A DNA stretch of 64,000 nt from Myotis daubentonii (Eukaryota > Chordata > Mammalia > Chiroptera > Vespertilionidae), in contig NC_081844.1 of assembly GCF_963259705.1 (NCBI RefSeq), positions 46,671,501-46,735,500 on the forward strand. The letters are read 5' to 3'. Shown piece after piece: positions 22,468-34,439 of this stretch; within the stretch, counting starts at the first letter, position 1, and every line of letters begins with the position of its first letter. Below the pieces are notes generated by a model. It saw nothing but the letters and a program-made list of their open reading frames with translations, ran no database searches and was not told the origin of the DNA. The translations under genes and the position numbers were made by a program.

Positions 22468-23062
22468 TCCTATATAATAAAAGCCCAGCGGCCGAATGGC
22501 AGAATGACCAGAATGACCAGTCGACCAGTTGCTATGAAGCACACTGACCACCAGGGGCAGACGCTCAATGCAGGAGATGCCCCATGGTGGTCAGTGTGCT
22601 ACCACAGTGGGAGCACTGCTGGGCTGACCAGGATGAGCGGCTGCTCCTACGGTGAACCCCAGCCTGACAGGCAGGAACCCAGGCTGTGATCACTGCCTCC
22701 TCGCTCTAGGCTCCTCCTCCTCGTTCCCTGCCTGCCTCCTTCGGAGGCCCACAGGCCGCGTAGCACCGCCGCTGGGCTCACAGAGCTGACCCCGTAGGCT
22801 GGGAGGAGAGTTCATGGCCACCGCGGGACTGAGGCCTACTCCGCAGCCTCTCAGTGCTATTGTCCCTAGGCCTAGCCCCGACTGGAACCCCTGGAAAGGC
22901 GAGTGCTCCAACTCCATGGAAGATACCGGACCAGGGAGCATCTGCTCAGAGGACAAGTCCATAGAGGCTCGGCTGACTGGGATGAGTGGCGCTCCCACAG
23001 CGGGCAGGTCCCTGCAGGCCATGCCCCCCACCAGTGTGCGAAATCATGCACTGGGCCTCTAG
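22468..23062 (+). mobile_element. HeliBat-type Helitron with internal hairpin
   Basis: Starts TCCTATATAATAAAAGCCCA and ends with GCGAAATCATGCACTGGGCCTCTAG. Bounded by A (22467) and T (23063). Near its 5' end is an inverted repeat, AGCACACTGACCACCA (22538-22553) against its exact complement at 22585-22600. The GC-rich middle (22690-23030) is open in several frames but shows no Rep or helicase motifs. Confidence 0.93.
22548..22560 (+). promoter_or_regulatory. CTCF-like motif carried by Helitron (one base short)
   Basis: CCACCAGGGGCAG resembles the CTCF core CCACYAGRGGGCAG with one G missing. It lies in the left arm of the internal hairpin. Binding is unproven. Confidence 0.25.
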
Positions 23063-23345
23063 TAAGATATTATTGAGTAAAAAAAGAATGCTAAGATGAA
23101 TGACTTGCTAAGTGGAAAAAAAAAAAAGCTACACACACAAGAGTGATTACCATGTAACATTATTTATATGAAATTTAAAAACAAATTATTCTAAAGTGAT
23201 AGCAATTTAATAATCATTGAAGGAGCATTGGAGAATAGAAATGACTGGAAAGAGGGATTAAGGGACTTTCTAATAGAATAGAAATGTTCTGAATCTTGTT
23301 ATAAGAGGTGTTTACCATTGTCAAAGCTCCTTATACTGACCAATT
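23063..23345 (+). mobile_element. L1 LINE 3' end, right part
   Basis: Continues L1 after the Helitron: GATATTATTGAGTAAAAAAA, TTATTTATATGAAATTTAAA, GGAAAGAGGGATTAAGGGAC, GAAATGTTCTGAATCTTG. Confidence 0.65.
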
Positions 23346-23349
23346 ATCT

Positions 23350-23383
23350 CTGTCTCTCTCTCTGTATCGGTATATGTATGTGT

Positions 23384-23415
<32 letters not shown>
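23350..23415. repeat. (TC)n/(TG)n/(CA)n microsatellite
   Basis: A TC run at 23349-23363 is followed by a TATGTATGTGTG transition and a pure (AC)n run at 23386-23414. Confidence 0.95.
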
Positions 23416-23416
<1 letters not shown>

Positions 23417-24739
23417 TAATTTTAAACATTTCATGTGAACCTTAAATGGGGAAATTTATATAGCTCACATGTTAGAAACTGCATGGGTAATATTTGACCA
23501 ATTAATAAAACAATTTGTACTTTTGAATTACAACAATTTTGGTTGTTTTTTTATCAGACATTTATAAATGCCCTCTAAATATTTGCAAAGGACTTCTATT
23601 GTATTAAAAAGAAATGAACAATATGAATGTGATTCAGGGAGCACCATGAATGAGAAGGGTGCATATTATGACAACAGAAATAACTGATGATGTCTTTCAG
23701 AAATAAAATTTTAAAAAAAAAACTATCTCAGGAGAAATATTCACTATAAGTAACTGTATTCTCAAATATAGGCTTATCCTGAGGTTTTTAAACAACCAAA
23801 GCAAAGGCATACTTATACTTCTAATAAGAATAATGACACAACTCACTTTTGCTGTGAGAATTTGCATTCTAAGATTTATCACTGAATATCATTTTTTGTT
23901 TGATTTATTACAAGTCTTTGAGATTAGACATTTACAAAGAAAATGCTGACACAGTCTTGGTTCTGAAAGTCACATTGCTTGCATTATAATTACATAAGAA
24001 TTTAATAATATTAACTGAAGCTGAGCACAAAAGCACCAAGGATAAATTAGACAAATAGGATTTATGAGACTTCATTTCTAATGCAAAACTACAACATTAC
24101 TTAGTGGTATGTCCAGTCATTCAAAATCAGCCTAACAACATAGACTTGTTATACATCTGGGGCAAGTATTTGAAAATACCCCACACTTAAAATGCTAGAA
24201 ATAACCATTGCTTTGCAACAAGATACAGATTTAAAATGGGTTTGCTTTTGTATCAGTGTTCGCATAGGCCACATTGGGACTGTACTGAGGAACATGAAGC
24301 TTGTTAAATGGAAGACCAATGAGTCACTCTGCAGTGGGATAAAAATAGGATGAGACTGACAAACATAATCTGCGAGAAAATTAGTTCAGCAGTAGGTAGC
24401 AGTAAAAAAAAAAAAGTATAATTGTCAAATATGCAGAAAAGTAATAGAAACTGAAGTGGGTGTAGTTTTATGGATTCAAAATAGCTAAATTCACTAACAT
24501 AATGAAAGTGTATATCAGATGAAGTGGAGATTATCTCAGGTTATTTTTTCACCTTTAAATCAAAATAAATGTCTATTTGAAAATATGACTGGTTAATCAT
24601 AAATCAATTAATAAAATGTAGATAATTCTTTTGGCTGAAACTAAAATATGTTTTTTTATATTGATTCTTCTATTTTGTACAATTATATAAATATGCTCAA
24701 AGTTCATCTAATTTTACTACTTAAATGATATCTAAAATA
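23416..24739. other. Unassigned AT-rich sequence
   Basis: No gene or repeat recognised with confidence. Confidence 0.4.
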
Positions 24740-25032
24740 CTTGAGGTCCAGTGTATGAATTCGTGCATGGGTAGGGTCCCTCGACCTGGCCGGCAATCTG
24801 GGCCAATCAGGGGGACCAGCCTGCCGGGGGGAGGGACTGCGGGAGGTTGGCTGGCCAGCTGAGGGAAGGGTGGCCGGCCGCGGGAGGTTGGCTGTGGAAG
24901 CACACTGACCACCAGGGGACAGCTCATGCACTGAGTGTCTGCCGCCTGCTGGTCAGTGCATGTCATAGCAACCGGTCGACCGGTTGTTCGGTCATTCGGT
25001 CGTTCAGTCGCTTAGGCTTTTATATATATAGA
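24740..25032 (-). mobile_element. HeliBat-type Helitron, reversed
   Basis: The plus-strand left end is CTTGAGGTCCAGTGTATGAA (CTAGAGGCCCAGTGCA altered), with a GAATTC hairpin centre. The right end is GCTTAGGCTTTTATATATAT then AGA. Bounded by A (24739) and T (25033). It shares the GACCACCAGGGG block with the copies at 22468 and 46077 and has CGACCGGTTGTTCGGTC-type repeats near its 5' end. Confidence 0.9.
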
Positions 25033-25585
25033 TAGCATAAAATCCATGTGTGTAGCAATCTCATTTTTCATAAAAATAATGTTCTGCAGTAATACCTAAT
25101 TTTCTTAACCTATCATTTGTTTGCTTATGGAAAATCCAAAACCTATTGCTCTAATCTAGTAGAAAGCTGGCAATATTATCTACAAAGTGGAAGTTTACAA
25201 AAATTTAATTTTTCTATTAAAATTTTATTTGTATACCAATTGTCTCTTTTTATGAGAACCTTGTTCACAATAAATATTCAGACTCCAGATTTTTTTCTGA
25301 AATTAAAAAAAATAGGAACGAATAATTAGACAATATTCTAATCAGTGGCCAATTTCTAAATCTTGCTTTTGAAATCTAATTTTACAATATTAACTTTATA
25401 AAACTTTTAAGAAGATATACCTAAAGAATGTACAACACTTCATCAATTTACTATTGTGGAAATTACGTAATTGTCTGAATGTATTCATTTAAATGTATAC
25501 TGCTTTCCTTTTAAAATTATAGAAACCAAGGGACATTATGGTATCCTTTCCTATCACTACAAAGTTCCTATCAGATATATATACA
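25033..25585. other. Unassigned AT-rich sequence
   Basis: Nothing recognised. Confidence 0.4.
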
Positions 25586-25587
25586 AG

Positions 25588-26200
25588 AATGCCATCTGCA
25601 ACAAATATTTATTGTTCTATAAATTTATTACTGCAAGAAATATTTATTAACTTGTGTATATCCAGAATTGTTGAAGGAACAATACCTATGCCATGTAAGA
25701 ACTCAGTTTAGTCTAGTGTCATGAGGAGAGATATATGCCAACACTAGAACAACATGAAAAATTATGAAGTTAAATTATGGAAGAGGGGAAGGAGTCTGGC
25801 ATGCTAGATGATGCCAGTGAATACAAATACTGTTTTGTTTTCCCTTCTGTCCTTTTTTTTTTTTCTGGAAAAGAAGTTTACTAAGGAGAATGGAAAAGGA
25901 GAGAGAGGTAGGAAAAAGGGATACTCTAAGTAGAGGGAACAACATACATATAAAAAAGATAGACAAGAAAGAGACCGACTCAGAGCACACCTTGGTGGCT
26001 GATGATTCAGGCAGTTAAGCCATGGGTGCCAGTGAGGTAGTGAATGATGACTCACCATGGTGGAAAAGGCCAATGGGGTCTCATGTATTAGATTTGAAAC
26101 ACTGAATTTTATCTGGAAACACACAGGCAGGGCTTCTGATCAGAGGAGAATGGTGCAGTAGGTCTTTAAGAAGGGAGTTTTCCAAGACATGGTAGAGTGG
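25588..26200 (+). mobile_element. L2 LINE 3' region, diverged
   Basis: AACAAATATTTATTGTTC and AATATTTATTAACTTGTGTA, followed by AAGTAGAGGGAACAACATAC, AAACACTGAATTTTATCTGG and TTCTGATCAGAGGAG, follow the L2 3' order. A pyrimidine/purine-rich insertion (25850-25920) interrupts it. Confidence 0.5.
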
Positions 26201-26399
26201 TCAATAGAATCAAATCTTACAGGGAGCCCAAGCAAAAATGGAGCTAAGACAGGTCTTTCATTTGTAATTGGGTTACTGAGTAGACTTTTCTTTCAAAACT
26301 AAAAAGTAAACTGGATATAGGCTGGTGACTTTCACTCTGAAATCAACCCTGGAGATGTCAGAGAAAAGGGGAGTAATAAATCATAGAACTGTCTCACAG

Positions 26400-26462
26400 C
26401 CACATACACATACACAACAATATATACATATACACACACGTGCGCGCACACACACATATACT
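26400..26462. repeat. CA/TA-rich simple repeat
   Basis: Alternating CACATACACA, ATATATACATAT and ACACACGTGCGCGCACACAC. The alternating purine-pyrimidine GTGCGCGCAC centre could favour Z-DNA. Confidence 0.85.
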
Positions 26463-28690
26463 ATAGAAAAGTCCTGTGGAGTCAGAAGAGGTTGTGGTAT
26501 GTCTCGTGTGTGAGGAGGTGGGTGCTGGAAGCAGTAAATAGGCCAGGGACCTTGTCAGGGAATAAATAGAGCAAAGTTGCTAGAATCCCATATGGCTGCC
26601 GCCAGGTTTTTGTCTGTCCTGGACCAGTGGGCCTTAGAAGCAGATAGGACCTGAGCTTTCCTTCTGGCTCCGTTCTTTCCCCATGGGTTAGGTCCTTTTA
26701 AAGAGGCAAAGAGATGGGGAGGATAAGGTCATCTGCTTTCCGTGTCTCTGTGTATGTGTGTGATGGTTGGGAGGCAGGACAAAATATAAGAAATGCCGGG
26801 CAAAATTGTAACAACAGAAGCTCTGCATCCTGAGATGCACCTATCACAGCCCCATCCCCGCTCCTTCACGTTACCTAGAGACCCCCACGCTCAGGCTATT
26901 AAACTTCACCACTTTCACAGTAACAACTGAAAGTCGTTAGCCTCAAGGATATTCTGTTTACATGCACCTCCCACCACCAGCTTCCCCAGACCATCCAAAC
27001 AATCTCCACCACACACTTCTGTCAGCCCCTGCCAAACCACCTTGCATCATATTCCCCTTCGTGTCTTGACTATTTGAAAAGAGCCCATTAATTGAATTTC
27101 TTGTTTATTGACCATAGGGTTCCCTCTCCCATACTTCATTCCCACATAACATCTGGGGCCCTTGATGTGTTGTTTAACAGTACAATCTCAGAGTTCAGAA
27201 CATAAGAACTCATTGACTATTTTAAATGAATGAGTAAATTAAAGGGATAATCTTTTGGAAAAGGTAGGGAATGACCTGAGGCTTCACAGATGACAACAAT
27301 GGGAAAGACTAGAAGGTAATGTTACTGGTTATCATTGATCTAAAGAGCAGAGAATTTACACTGGCCTAGAAAATATAGGTTAGAACAGACTAGCTTAACT
27401 CGATTAAAAGTATCCATGGAAGATTCCAATCCCTAGATCCAAGAGAAGTAGCAATAAGGCAAATAGGTAGAAGAAGTTTTTGAAGAGGTTAAGAGTATAT
27501 TGGAAATGTAAGCTAATGAGGAAAAGTTTAGGGTGAGAGAGGGGGTTAGTGCTAGGAGGATGGTGGGTAAGACAGTTTAGAAATGGAAATGAGGATGCTG
27601 CAGAAGTGTGGAGAAATGTGCATTTTGGTTATAGCTTTAGTGACAAAACTTATTCAGTCAATGCAAAGAAGGATGTAGTGACTATCAAAACAGTCATTTA
27701 TAAGCAAGTATTACTTTATTTTCAACTTGCATGAGCCTGACATTACAGTGGGACAGGGAAATTATTCCAGTATCATATTAATAAATGTATAAGTATAAAC
27801 TGAGATAAGTACTACACCAAATGAGTGGGGAGGGGAACACAAAAGTACAAAAATGTGGTTCTATGAAAGCATACATAATGAGGAAAATATCTTGTCCTTA
27901 GAACTGCAGAGAAAGTAGGAGCTCATTATGGGGGCGGGGGAAGGGCAGCAGTCAGAGGAAACACGTTCAGAAGTACCGTTGGTATTGTTGGAAAAAGTTA
28001 GCTTTAACATTCCAGAAATTGAGAGATAGACAATACAACTGGCGATGAGAGAATGAGTAGGCAGTCGTAAGAGGTAAGACCTAACTAGTAAGCCAGGGCG
28101 AGGCCATACAGAAATGCATCCTTTCGTTTTTACCAAATTTAAAATTATGGTGTGTGTTTTTTATCTTAGACTAGAGTGAAGAGTGATTAAAGAGATTTAC
28201 AATCAAAGGAGACAAAGATGTGAACATTTGAAATGCACCTTGCCTGAACTATGTAAAAGAATTGGGAGGTGGGCAGGATGGCTACAGGGACAACTCTTGT
28301 AGAGATAGGAGGCCAAGTAGAGATAGAAAAATAAAGGATGGATTTCACTGATTTGGGAATAAAGCAATAATGGAGTACTGACAGAAGGAAAACATCAGAA
28401 ATTGTATTTTTGCTTTGGTCTTTTTAGGCAAATGTTAAACATTTTTCAAATGAAAAACTTTAAATAAGCATATGGAGTGACTTAAATCCAGGAAAGACAA
28501 TGGGATTGTGTGTACCTGGCTAGTCCAAATGAATTAAAATCGAATCCCAGATGGAAAACACCTGAAGATAGAAACAAAAAGTACTTTTATTGTTATTATT
28601 TTCATCCTCACAACAACTCTGAGAATGATGAAGTACAAATAGTTTCCCATTGTCAATTCCCACTTGTCTCTCATTGCATCTGTCATCTCT
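26463..28690. other. Unassigned sequence, possibly very old L2
   Basis: Purine-rich text such as GAATTGGGAGGTGGGCAGGA (28260) and GGAAAAGTTTAGGGTGAGAG (27520) suggests decayed L2, but no block is decisive. No gene recognised. Confidence 0.35.
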
Positions 28691-28699
28691 GAACCACAG

Positions 28700-28830
28700 G
28701 CTCTGAGAGCTGGCATGGGTCTTACAGATCATTTTTATGAATTCTCCTATTTCACCAACATGCAACTGACATCCTGAGAGATAAAAGTGTTGCCCAAGGA
28801 CAGTGGTTGATATGAGTCAAAGTCATTGAA
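28700..28830 (+). mobile_element. MIR-family fragment (MIR3-like)
   Basis: GGGTCTTACAGATCATTTTT, CTCCTATTTCACCAACATGC, CATCCTGAGAGATAAAAGTG and TTGCCCAAGGACAGTGG match the MIR3-type order (AGATCATCTAGTCC, CATTTTACAGATG, CCCAGAGAGG, TTGCCCAAGGTCAC). Confidence 0.55.
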
Positions 28831-29172
28831 GAACCCAGGGGTCCTCACATTAAATGAACACTTTTCATTGCAACTGGGTATTTATTTATGAAAACTATTC
28901 TGATCATCATAAACCAAAGTATCCCATTCCCATTCTCTTCAATTTCTATAATAATCAGAGATAGTATAAGTGAAATCACATAAAACTGAAGATTGAAAAT
29001 TACTGTCCACATTTAATGTTGATACAAAGTTAGTTTAATACACATAGATTATAAAAACAACCAATACATTTTGATGTGATTAAGTACAAGTTTAAAGTCA
29101 AGAAATCACTATTGTCATTTTGCTTACATAAAATCAACCAAACTTTACATCAAATTGTTAAAGATATAAAGT

Positions 29173-29337
29173 GCTATATTGATTTTCTATTATTGCTACA
29201 CAAATTTAGCAGCTTCAGATAACACATTTTTCTCACAGTCTGTAGGCTAGCGTCTGTGTTGGCTCAGTTGGTTTTTCTACTTTGGGTTTCACAAGGACGG
29301 AATCAAAGTGTTGCTTTACTGAGTTTACTATCTAGAG
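29173..29337 (+). mobile_element. MLT1-type MaLR LTR, left part (split by MITE)
   Basis: GATTTTCTATTATTGCTACA, CAAATTTAGCAGCTTCAGAT and TTTTTCTCACAGTCTGTAGG match the MLT1 LTR start. The LTR resumes after the MITE at 29568. Confidence 0.8.
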
Positions 29338-29559
29338 CAGTAGTTCTCAACATTGGCTGCACATTAGACTCACCTGGGAATCTTTTTAAAATCCTGATTT
29401 CTGGGCCGCATCCTCCAGAAATTCTGTTTCTTTGTTACTAATGTTGTGGCCCCACCCCATAACAAAGAAACAGAATTTCCGGAGGATGAGTCCCAGAAAT
29501 CAGGATTTTAAAAAGATTCCCAGGTGATTCTAATGTGCAGCCAAGGTTGAGAACCACTG
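29338..29559. mobile_element. 222-bp palindromic hAT MITE, copy 2
   Basis: Same length and structure as the copy at 680-901: arms 29338-29437 and 29460-29559 around the same 22-bp loop, with about six arm mismatches. Flanked by ATCTAGAG (29330-29337) and CTCTAGAG (29560-29567), an 8-bp duplication with one mismatch. It split a MaLR LTR, so it is younger than that LTR. Confidence 0.92.
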
Positions 29560-29567
29560 CTCTAGAG

Positions 29568-29997
29568 GCTCCTTAAGAGAATCTGCCCCCTAGCTCATTC
29601 AAGTTGTTGGCTCATCCAAATCCTTGTGGTTGTAGGACTGCGGCGCCATTTCCTTGCTGTCAAATGGAGACCTCCCTTAGAAGCCTCTCCCCAAACATTG
29701 CAAGTGAGCTCCTACATCTCAGAGCCAGCAACAGAGTGAAAAATCCTTTTTATGCTCAGAATCTCTCTGTTACCCTTTCTGATGTATTTATCTTGTTGTC
29801 TTCTTCCAGCTGAAGATTGTTCTCTGCTTTGAAGGGCTCATGTGATTAGATTGAGCCCACTCCAATAATCCCAGATAATTTTCCCACTCTAAAGAACACA
29901 CCATAATTACATCGTCAAAGTCCCTTTTGCTATGTAAGTTAACAGCATCACAGGTATCAGAGTTTAGTGCACTGACATCTTCGGGGACCACTAGTTA
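29568..29997 (+). mobile_element. MLT1-type MaLR LTR, right part
   Basis: GGCGCCATTTCCTTGCTGTC, GAAGGGCTCATGTGATTAGA, TGAGCCCACTCCAATAATCC, GATAATTTTCCCACTC and AGTCCCTTTTGCTATGTAAG follow the MLT1 LTR in order. Confidence 0.82.
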
Positions 29998-30087
29998 GCC
30001 AAAACAACCATCCAATTCCAGAAGGAAATTTAATGGTCCTTCCAAAACTCCATTGTTGTGTAAGATCACATGTATTAGAGTCTAAAG

Positions 30088-30399
30088 CAGTGGTTCTCAA
30101 CCTTCTTAATGCCATGACCCTTTAATACAGTTCCTCATGTTGTGGTGACCCCCCAACCATAAAATTATTTTTGTTGCTACTTCATAACTATAATTTTGCT
30201 ACTGTTATGAATCGTAATGTAAATATCTGATATGCAGGATGTATTTTCACTGTTACAAATTGAGCATAATTAAAGCATAGTGATTAATCACAAAAACGAT
30301 ATGTAATTATATATGTGTTTTCCGACGGTCTTAGGGGACCCCTGTGAAAGGGTCGTTCAACCCCCAAAGGGGTCGCGACCCACAGGTTGAGAACTGCTG
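30088..30399 (-). mobile_element. SPIN non-autonomous hAT element, reversed
   Basis: Ends are CAGTGGTTCTCAACCTTC and GGGTCGCGACCCACAGGTTG then AGAACTGCTG. The interior (CATAAAATTATTTTTGTTGC, AGTGATTAATCACAAAAACG, GACCCCTGTGAAAGGGTCGT reading across a few changes) is the SPIN sequence known from bats, reptiles and others. The left flank GTCTAAAG (30080-30087) fits a TA-centred target. The right flank GTAAAG looks like the same with two bases lost. It encodes no transposase. Confidence 0.93.
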
Positions 30400-30407
30400 G
30401 TAAAGGC

Positions 30408-32120
30408 CCAGATCCTACCCTTTCCTTATCCCAACTCTATTCTCTGCCTCTTTAGTTCTTACTTGTGGACTTCTGCCAATTCTAGAGATTAGTTAGTGCC
30501 CCCCCCCCCTTCAAAAAACGTGTTGTGGCTCTTCTAACACATACATTTGGATAAAATAGTGAATGATCACACCATTTTCAGATGAAATGGAATGTATTAT
30601 GCACCCAACTCCAGTAAGAATTAGCTATTGATACCTGGTCAACATGAAGGAACATCTAGTAAAGTGTGATAGAGATTGAACATTTCCTTTGCTACTGCAG
30701 TGAAGAGGATGGGAGTGGTCAAGAAATGCTCTCCATATTTGCACGGGACTGAAAATTGAGCATAAAAATTAACAAGCACAATGCAGATAGAAGCTTATCT
30801 CAGTAGGCTGGACTGACAAATAGAAACCAAGTTAAATTCATCAGGAGTGAACATAATGCCAGTCTAACAACACTGGAAATGATATAATAGTAAAACTTAT
30901 GAAAATTTTCAGAGTTTGATTCTGCTCCATATTTTAACCTTAAAAGCCTTCAAAAATGGCTTCCTATGAAAACTTTCAATGGCTCCTCAGTAACATACCT
31001 TTTCAAATGAAACTGAATAAGGGAGAGATGTGTTACTTTATATTTCCACAGGAGTAGAGGTAATAAATTCAAAGTTATTTGCTTTTGTAAGAGGTTTATT
31101 ATGTGACTAATAATTAGAGAGAATTGAGAAGAGAGCTGTTCTTCACACCCTCTTTAATTACCACTACTGGAAGCAAATTAGAATGAATCCAACTGTTTCT
31201 TACCTTGTCAAAGGCAATGTCGAGCATAGGGATAATTTTCAAGTAGAAGGGATTTCTACAGTTTTCATATGGGTTGAATGCAAATTATATCTAAAAATAT
31301 GTGCTATTTTTTTAATCAAAACTGCCATTTTCAGGACATATTAGAGATCACATTTTTACATATATTTAATTTTATATCATTTCTTTGCTTCTGTATACTA
31401 TAATAGGAATGACAGATCAATATGTAAACACATACAAAAAAACCTATAGTTAAAAGTCTTCTCCTAGTTAACATTTTCCATGGCAGGTATGACCTACTTT
31501 AAAAATACATGCTCACTATAGAAAAATCCATATTTATAACAATGTATTAAATGATGATTATTTAGATAAGGTTTTTGCTTTACAAGGTGATAATCAAGAA
31601 AGATTCTTACATAATCAGCTTCTCAATGAACGCAAAGTATCATTGGGCTTATTTAAATTTAATTTATTCTGTTTTAAGACAAGAATCTACCTTTTATTTT
31701 TAAATTATGTATGTTTCTTTGAGTTTACTGTTCAAGTACAGAGATAACCAAAGAATGAACAATTTGTGACTAACTGCAAATAGGGATGTGTATTCATATT
31801 TAACTCCTGAAGTACTTAAAAAAAAAAATCACTCAAAATTTAAACTGTTTTCTAGAAATGTGTTTCAAAATATTGACAAATTACACCTTCATTTATACCC
31901 GGTCAAGCCTCTTGCTTAACTCCTCTCAATGGCTATTCTAAAGTTGTGAGGCTGTTAATATTGTTCCTGTTACTGTTGTTTAATCCTGAACCTCCCTCCC
32001 TTTCCCCAACCTTTATCTTCCTCATTTGCATGTATTCTTCTTGCCCTGAGGCCCTGAAGAAAAACTCTTTCTCTTCCCAGATAAACGCACTACCTTTCCT
32101 CATTCTGCCTTATCCTAAAC
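30408..32120. other. Unassigned AT-rich sequence
   Basis: Apart from the C run near 30500, nothing recognised; possible old L1 remnants around 31260-31900. Confidence 0.35.
30500..30514. repeat. Poly(C) run
   Basis: A mononucleotide C run of about ten bases; sequencing length may be unreliable. Confidence 0.8.
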
Positions 32121-32334
32121 CAGGGGGGGAGAACCTTTATTCTGCCAAGGGCCATTAGGATATTTGTAACGTCATTCGCTTAACATAATTCACTTAATAT
32201 AAATTGATGCTGCTATGAATAAAGCTCCCAGATTTATGGAATTTCGAGTCCTGCCTGTGGTTGCCTTGGCATTGGCCAGACTAAAGGATTTTGCAGGCTT
32301 TACACCGCCCGTGAGCTGGATGTTCCCTACTTCT
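32121..32334. mobile_element. Decayed non-autonomous hAT element
   Basis: CAGGGGGGGAGAACCTTTAT, TCTGCCAAGGGCCATTAGGA, GTCATTCGC and, at the right, GTGAGCTGGATGTTCCCTAC correspond to the bat hAT family beginning CAGGGGTGGGCAACCTTT. The TA-centred flanks TCCTAAAC and GTGTAAAC share the last five bases and may be an eroded 8-bp duplication. Confidence 0.7.
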
Positions 32335-32364
32335 GTGTAAACATTGCTCAGAAGTGAGAGAGCA

Positions 32365-32575
32365 GGGAAAGAAAAAGTCTGGCAAATCCACGTTAATTCC
32401 TGTCTATACTATTTATGAGTTGCTTGAATGTAGGCAATTAAGTTAAGAATTCTGGACATCTGTTTCCTTATTAGTTAACAGGAACAACAACATTTACCTT
32501 GTAGAGTTTCTGCAAGAGCAAATAGTTAACATCTAGACTTGCTGGCACATAGTAGCCACTGAATAAAAATCAACT
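32365..32575 (-). mobile_element. MIR SINE, reversed
   Basis: AATTCCTGTCTATACTATTT, GTAGGCAATTAAGTTAAG, CATCTGTTTCCTTATTAG, TTGTAGAGTTTCTGCAAG and GGCACATAGTAGCCACTGAA match the reversed MIR order. Confidence 0.7.
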
Positions 32576-33946
32576 CTCAGTTAATCTTGCCTCTCCAACC
32601 ACCTCCTCGACCTTTTGTGCATAAATCATTCATTCTCTCTCTACAGGGAGCCTCTCTCTCTTTCTCACATTCAGCTCCAAAACCTTTAATATGTAAGCAT
32701 ACCCCTTTCCAATCTTAAATAATGATAACCAGCCATCCCCTGATCTTGTTTATCTTTTTGTGTACTGTCCATTTTCCCCTCTCTGCCTTCACAGCCAAGT
32801 CTACACATTTGGACAACACTGATTTATCTCCTGACAAGATTGGGATTCCACAGAATTCTCCCTTCAGTCTTCTTCTCACTCAGTACACATGCATGAGTTC
32901 CGATACCATCTTCAAAAATGGTTTCCACACCTATAGTAATTTATTAGAAACACCTATTAATTATATAAAAATATAAATTCTGAGTTCCTGGCCTAGATCC
33001 ACTAATTTACAATGTCTGGTGACAGACTCCTGGAATCTGTATATTTTTAAAGATATTCAGTTGATTCTTATAATGGCAGGCACAGGTTTTGACACAATTA
33101 ACCTAGGTATATCAATAATTCTAGAAGCCTTCTTTTCATTACTCCTCTCTCCCAAAGTCCAAATCTATATATTCAATTTCCCTCTAGATCAATATTGATG
33201 GTTTACATAGAGTTGATAGTAACGCATTCCTTAAGACTTGAAAACACCAGAAATAAGACTGCCCTCTGAGAGCTAAATTAATTGCATCAATTTATGTTGG
33301 GACAAGACTTGCTATTTTCTGAAACAGGAATATGAGCATTCCAGGTGCCATCAAGAGATAACCTACTCTGTACTGATGTTCCATAAGTGGCTGGTTATCT
33401 TTGGTTATATTTATAAAGACAAATTTCTAAACCTATAAGCAAAAACACTAGAGTTTTATATTCTCCTGGAAATAACATTAAATTCACTTATGATTGTCAG
33501 TCCAAAATACCAAAAATCTTCATCTGGCCCCATCTCAGTAGCACTAAACTCATATTCATTCATCTTTCTCCCTAAAATGCCCCCACTATGCCTGGCCTGT
33601 GTGGTTTCTAATACTTCGAAAATTTGTTCAATCCACCTCGTAGGCTCACCCTTCCCCCACTGTTATCATTGACTTCTCACAGAGCATCACCTACACCACT
33701 TTTTTTTTTTTTTGGTCATGAGATTAGCATCCCTATCTTCTTGTTTTCATGAGGTGTTAGCTGCACTGTAGCCATCTTTATATCTTTCTCTTGTTTCCAT
33801 GGAAAAGCATTTTTTCTTTCTACCAAAGAACAATTTGTCCAACTGTGTTATTAATGTTACTTCTATACTTTTATATGACCATGTTCCATCAAATATCCCC
33901 TCTCTTGTGTAGTTAAAACCTTCCCCTTTTCCTCTTTATTCTGATA
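32576..33946. other. Unassigned sequence
   Basis: No gene or confident repeat. A poly(T) run lies at about 33700-33714. Confidence 0.4.
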
Positions 33947-34150
33947 CTAGGAGCCCAGCACAATTCGAAATCGCGCTGCACCGCCCACTCCCTTTCCGGC
34001 CCTTGAAGCAGCCATGGCCGCTGCTGATCAGGCCCTCCCCCAGCACAGGTGCGCCCCCAACACTGCTTGCACAACCTCCTCCTATCCAGTCGACCCATTA
34101 CGGCATCCAGGTTAATTAGCATGTTTCTCTATTTTATATGTATATTTAGA
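33947..34150 (-). mobile_element. HeliBat-type Helitron, reversed, diverged
   Basis: Left end CTAGGAGCCCAGCACAATTC; right end TTAATTAGCATGTTTCTCTA then a TA-rich stretch ending GA. Bounded by A (33946) and T (34151). The body is GC-rich (CCGCCCACTCCCTTTCCGG) in AT-rich surroundings, as in the other copies. Confidence 0.85.
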
Positions 34151-34439
34151 TCTTCCTAAGAATTTAACAGACCCAAGATTTTCTGATCTCAAAAGAAGAG
34201 GCAAATAAAATCAAGGACAACAACAAATTGCTTATCTCCCTAGGTACTGTTCTGGGCCTCCCATCCCTTTATAGTTAATCTTTTCCAGGTGATTGTTCAC
34301 TTCTCAACCAACTGTAATAAGGAATGCATTATCACCACTTCAACCAAACTGCCTTCTCTTACACCCCAGAATTGTAAATGTCAAGTCTGTTTACAACCTC
34401 TTAACTTTATGGAAAACGTCAAAAAGGGCCAATAGTGCA

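Noticed and set aside
22402..23062. Several open frames in GC-rich sequence at 22402-23062
   Set aside because: They lie within a Helitron and its flank; GC-rich sequence has few stops. No Rep (HUH) or helicase motif is visible.
25850..25865. Poly(T) as a possible retrocopy tail
   Set aside because: No adjacent cDNA-like sequence or target duplication was found.
26325..26513. Frame rich in His/Thr
   Set aside because: It is produced by the CA-rich simple repeat at 26400-26462.
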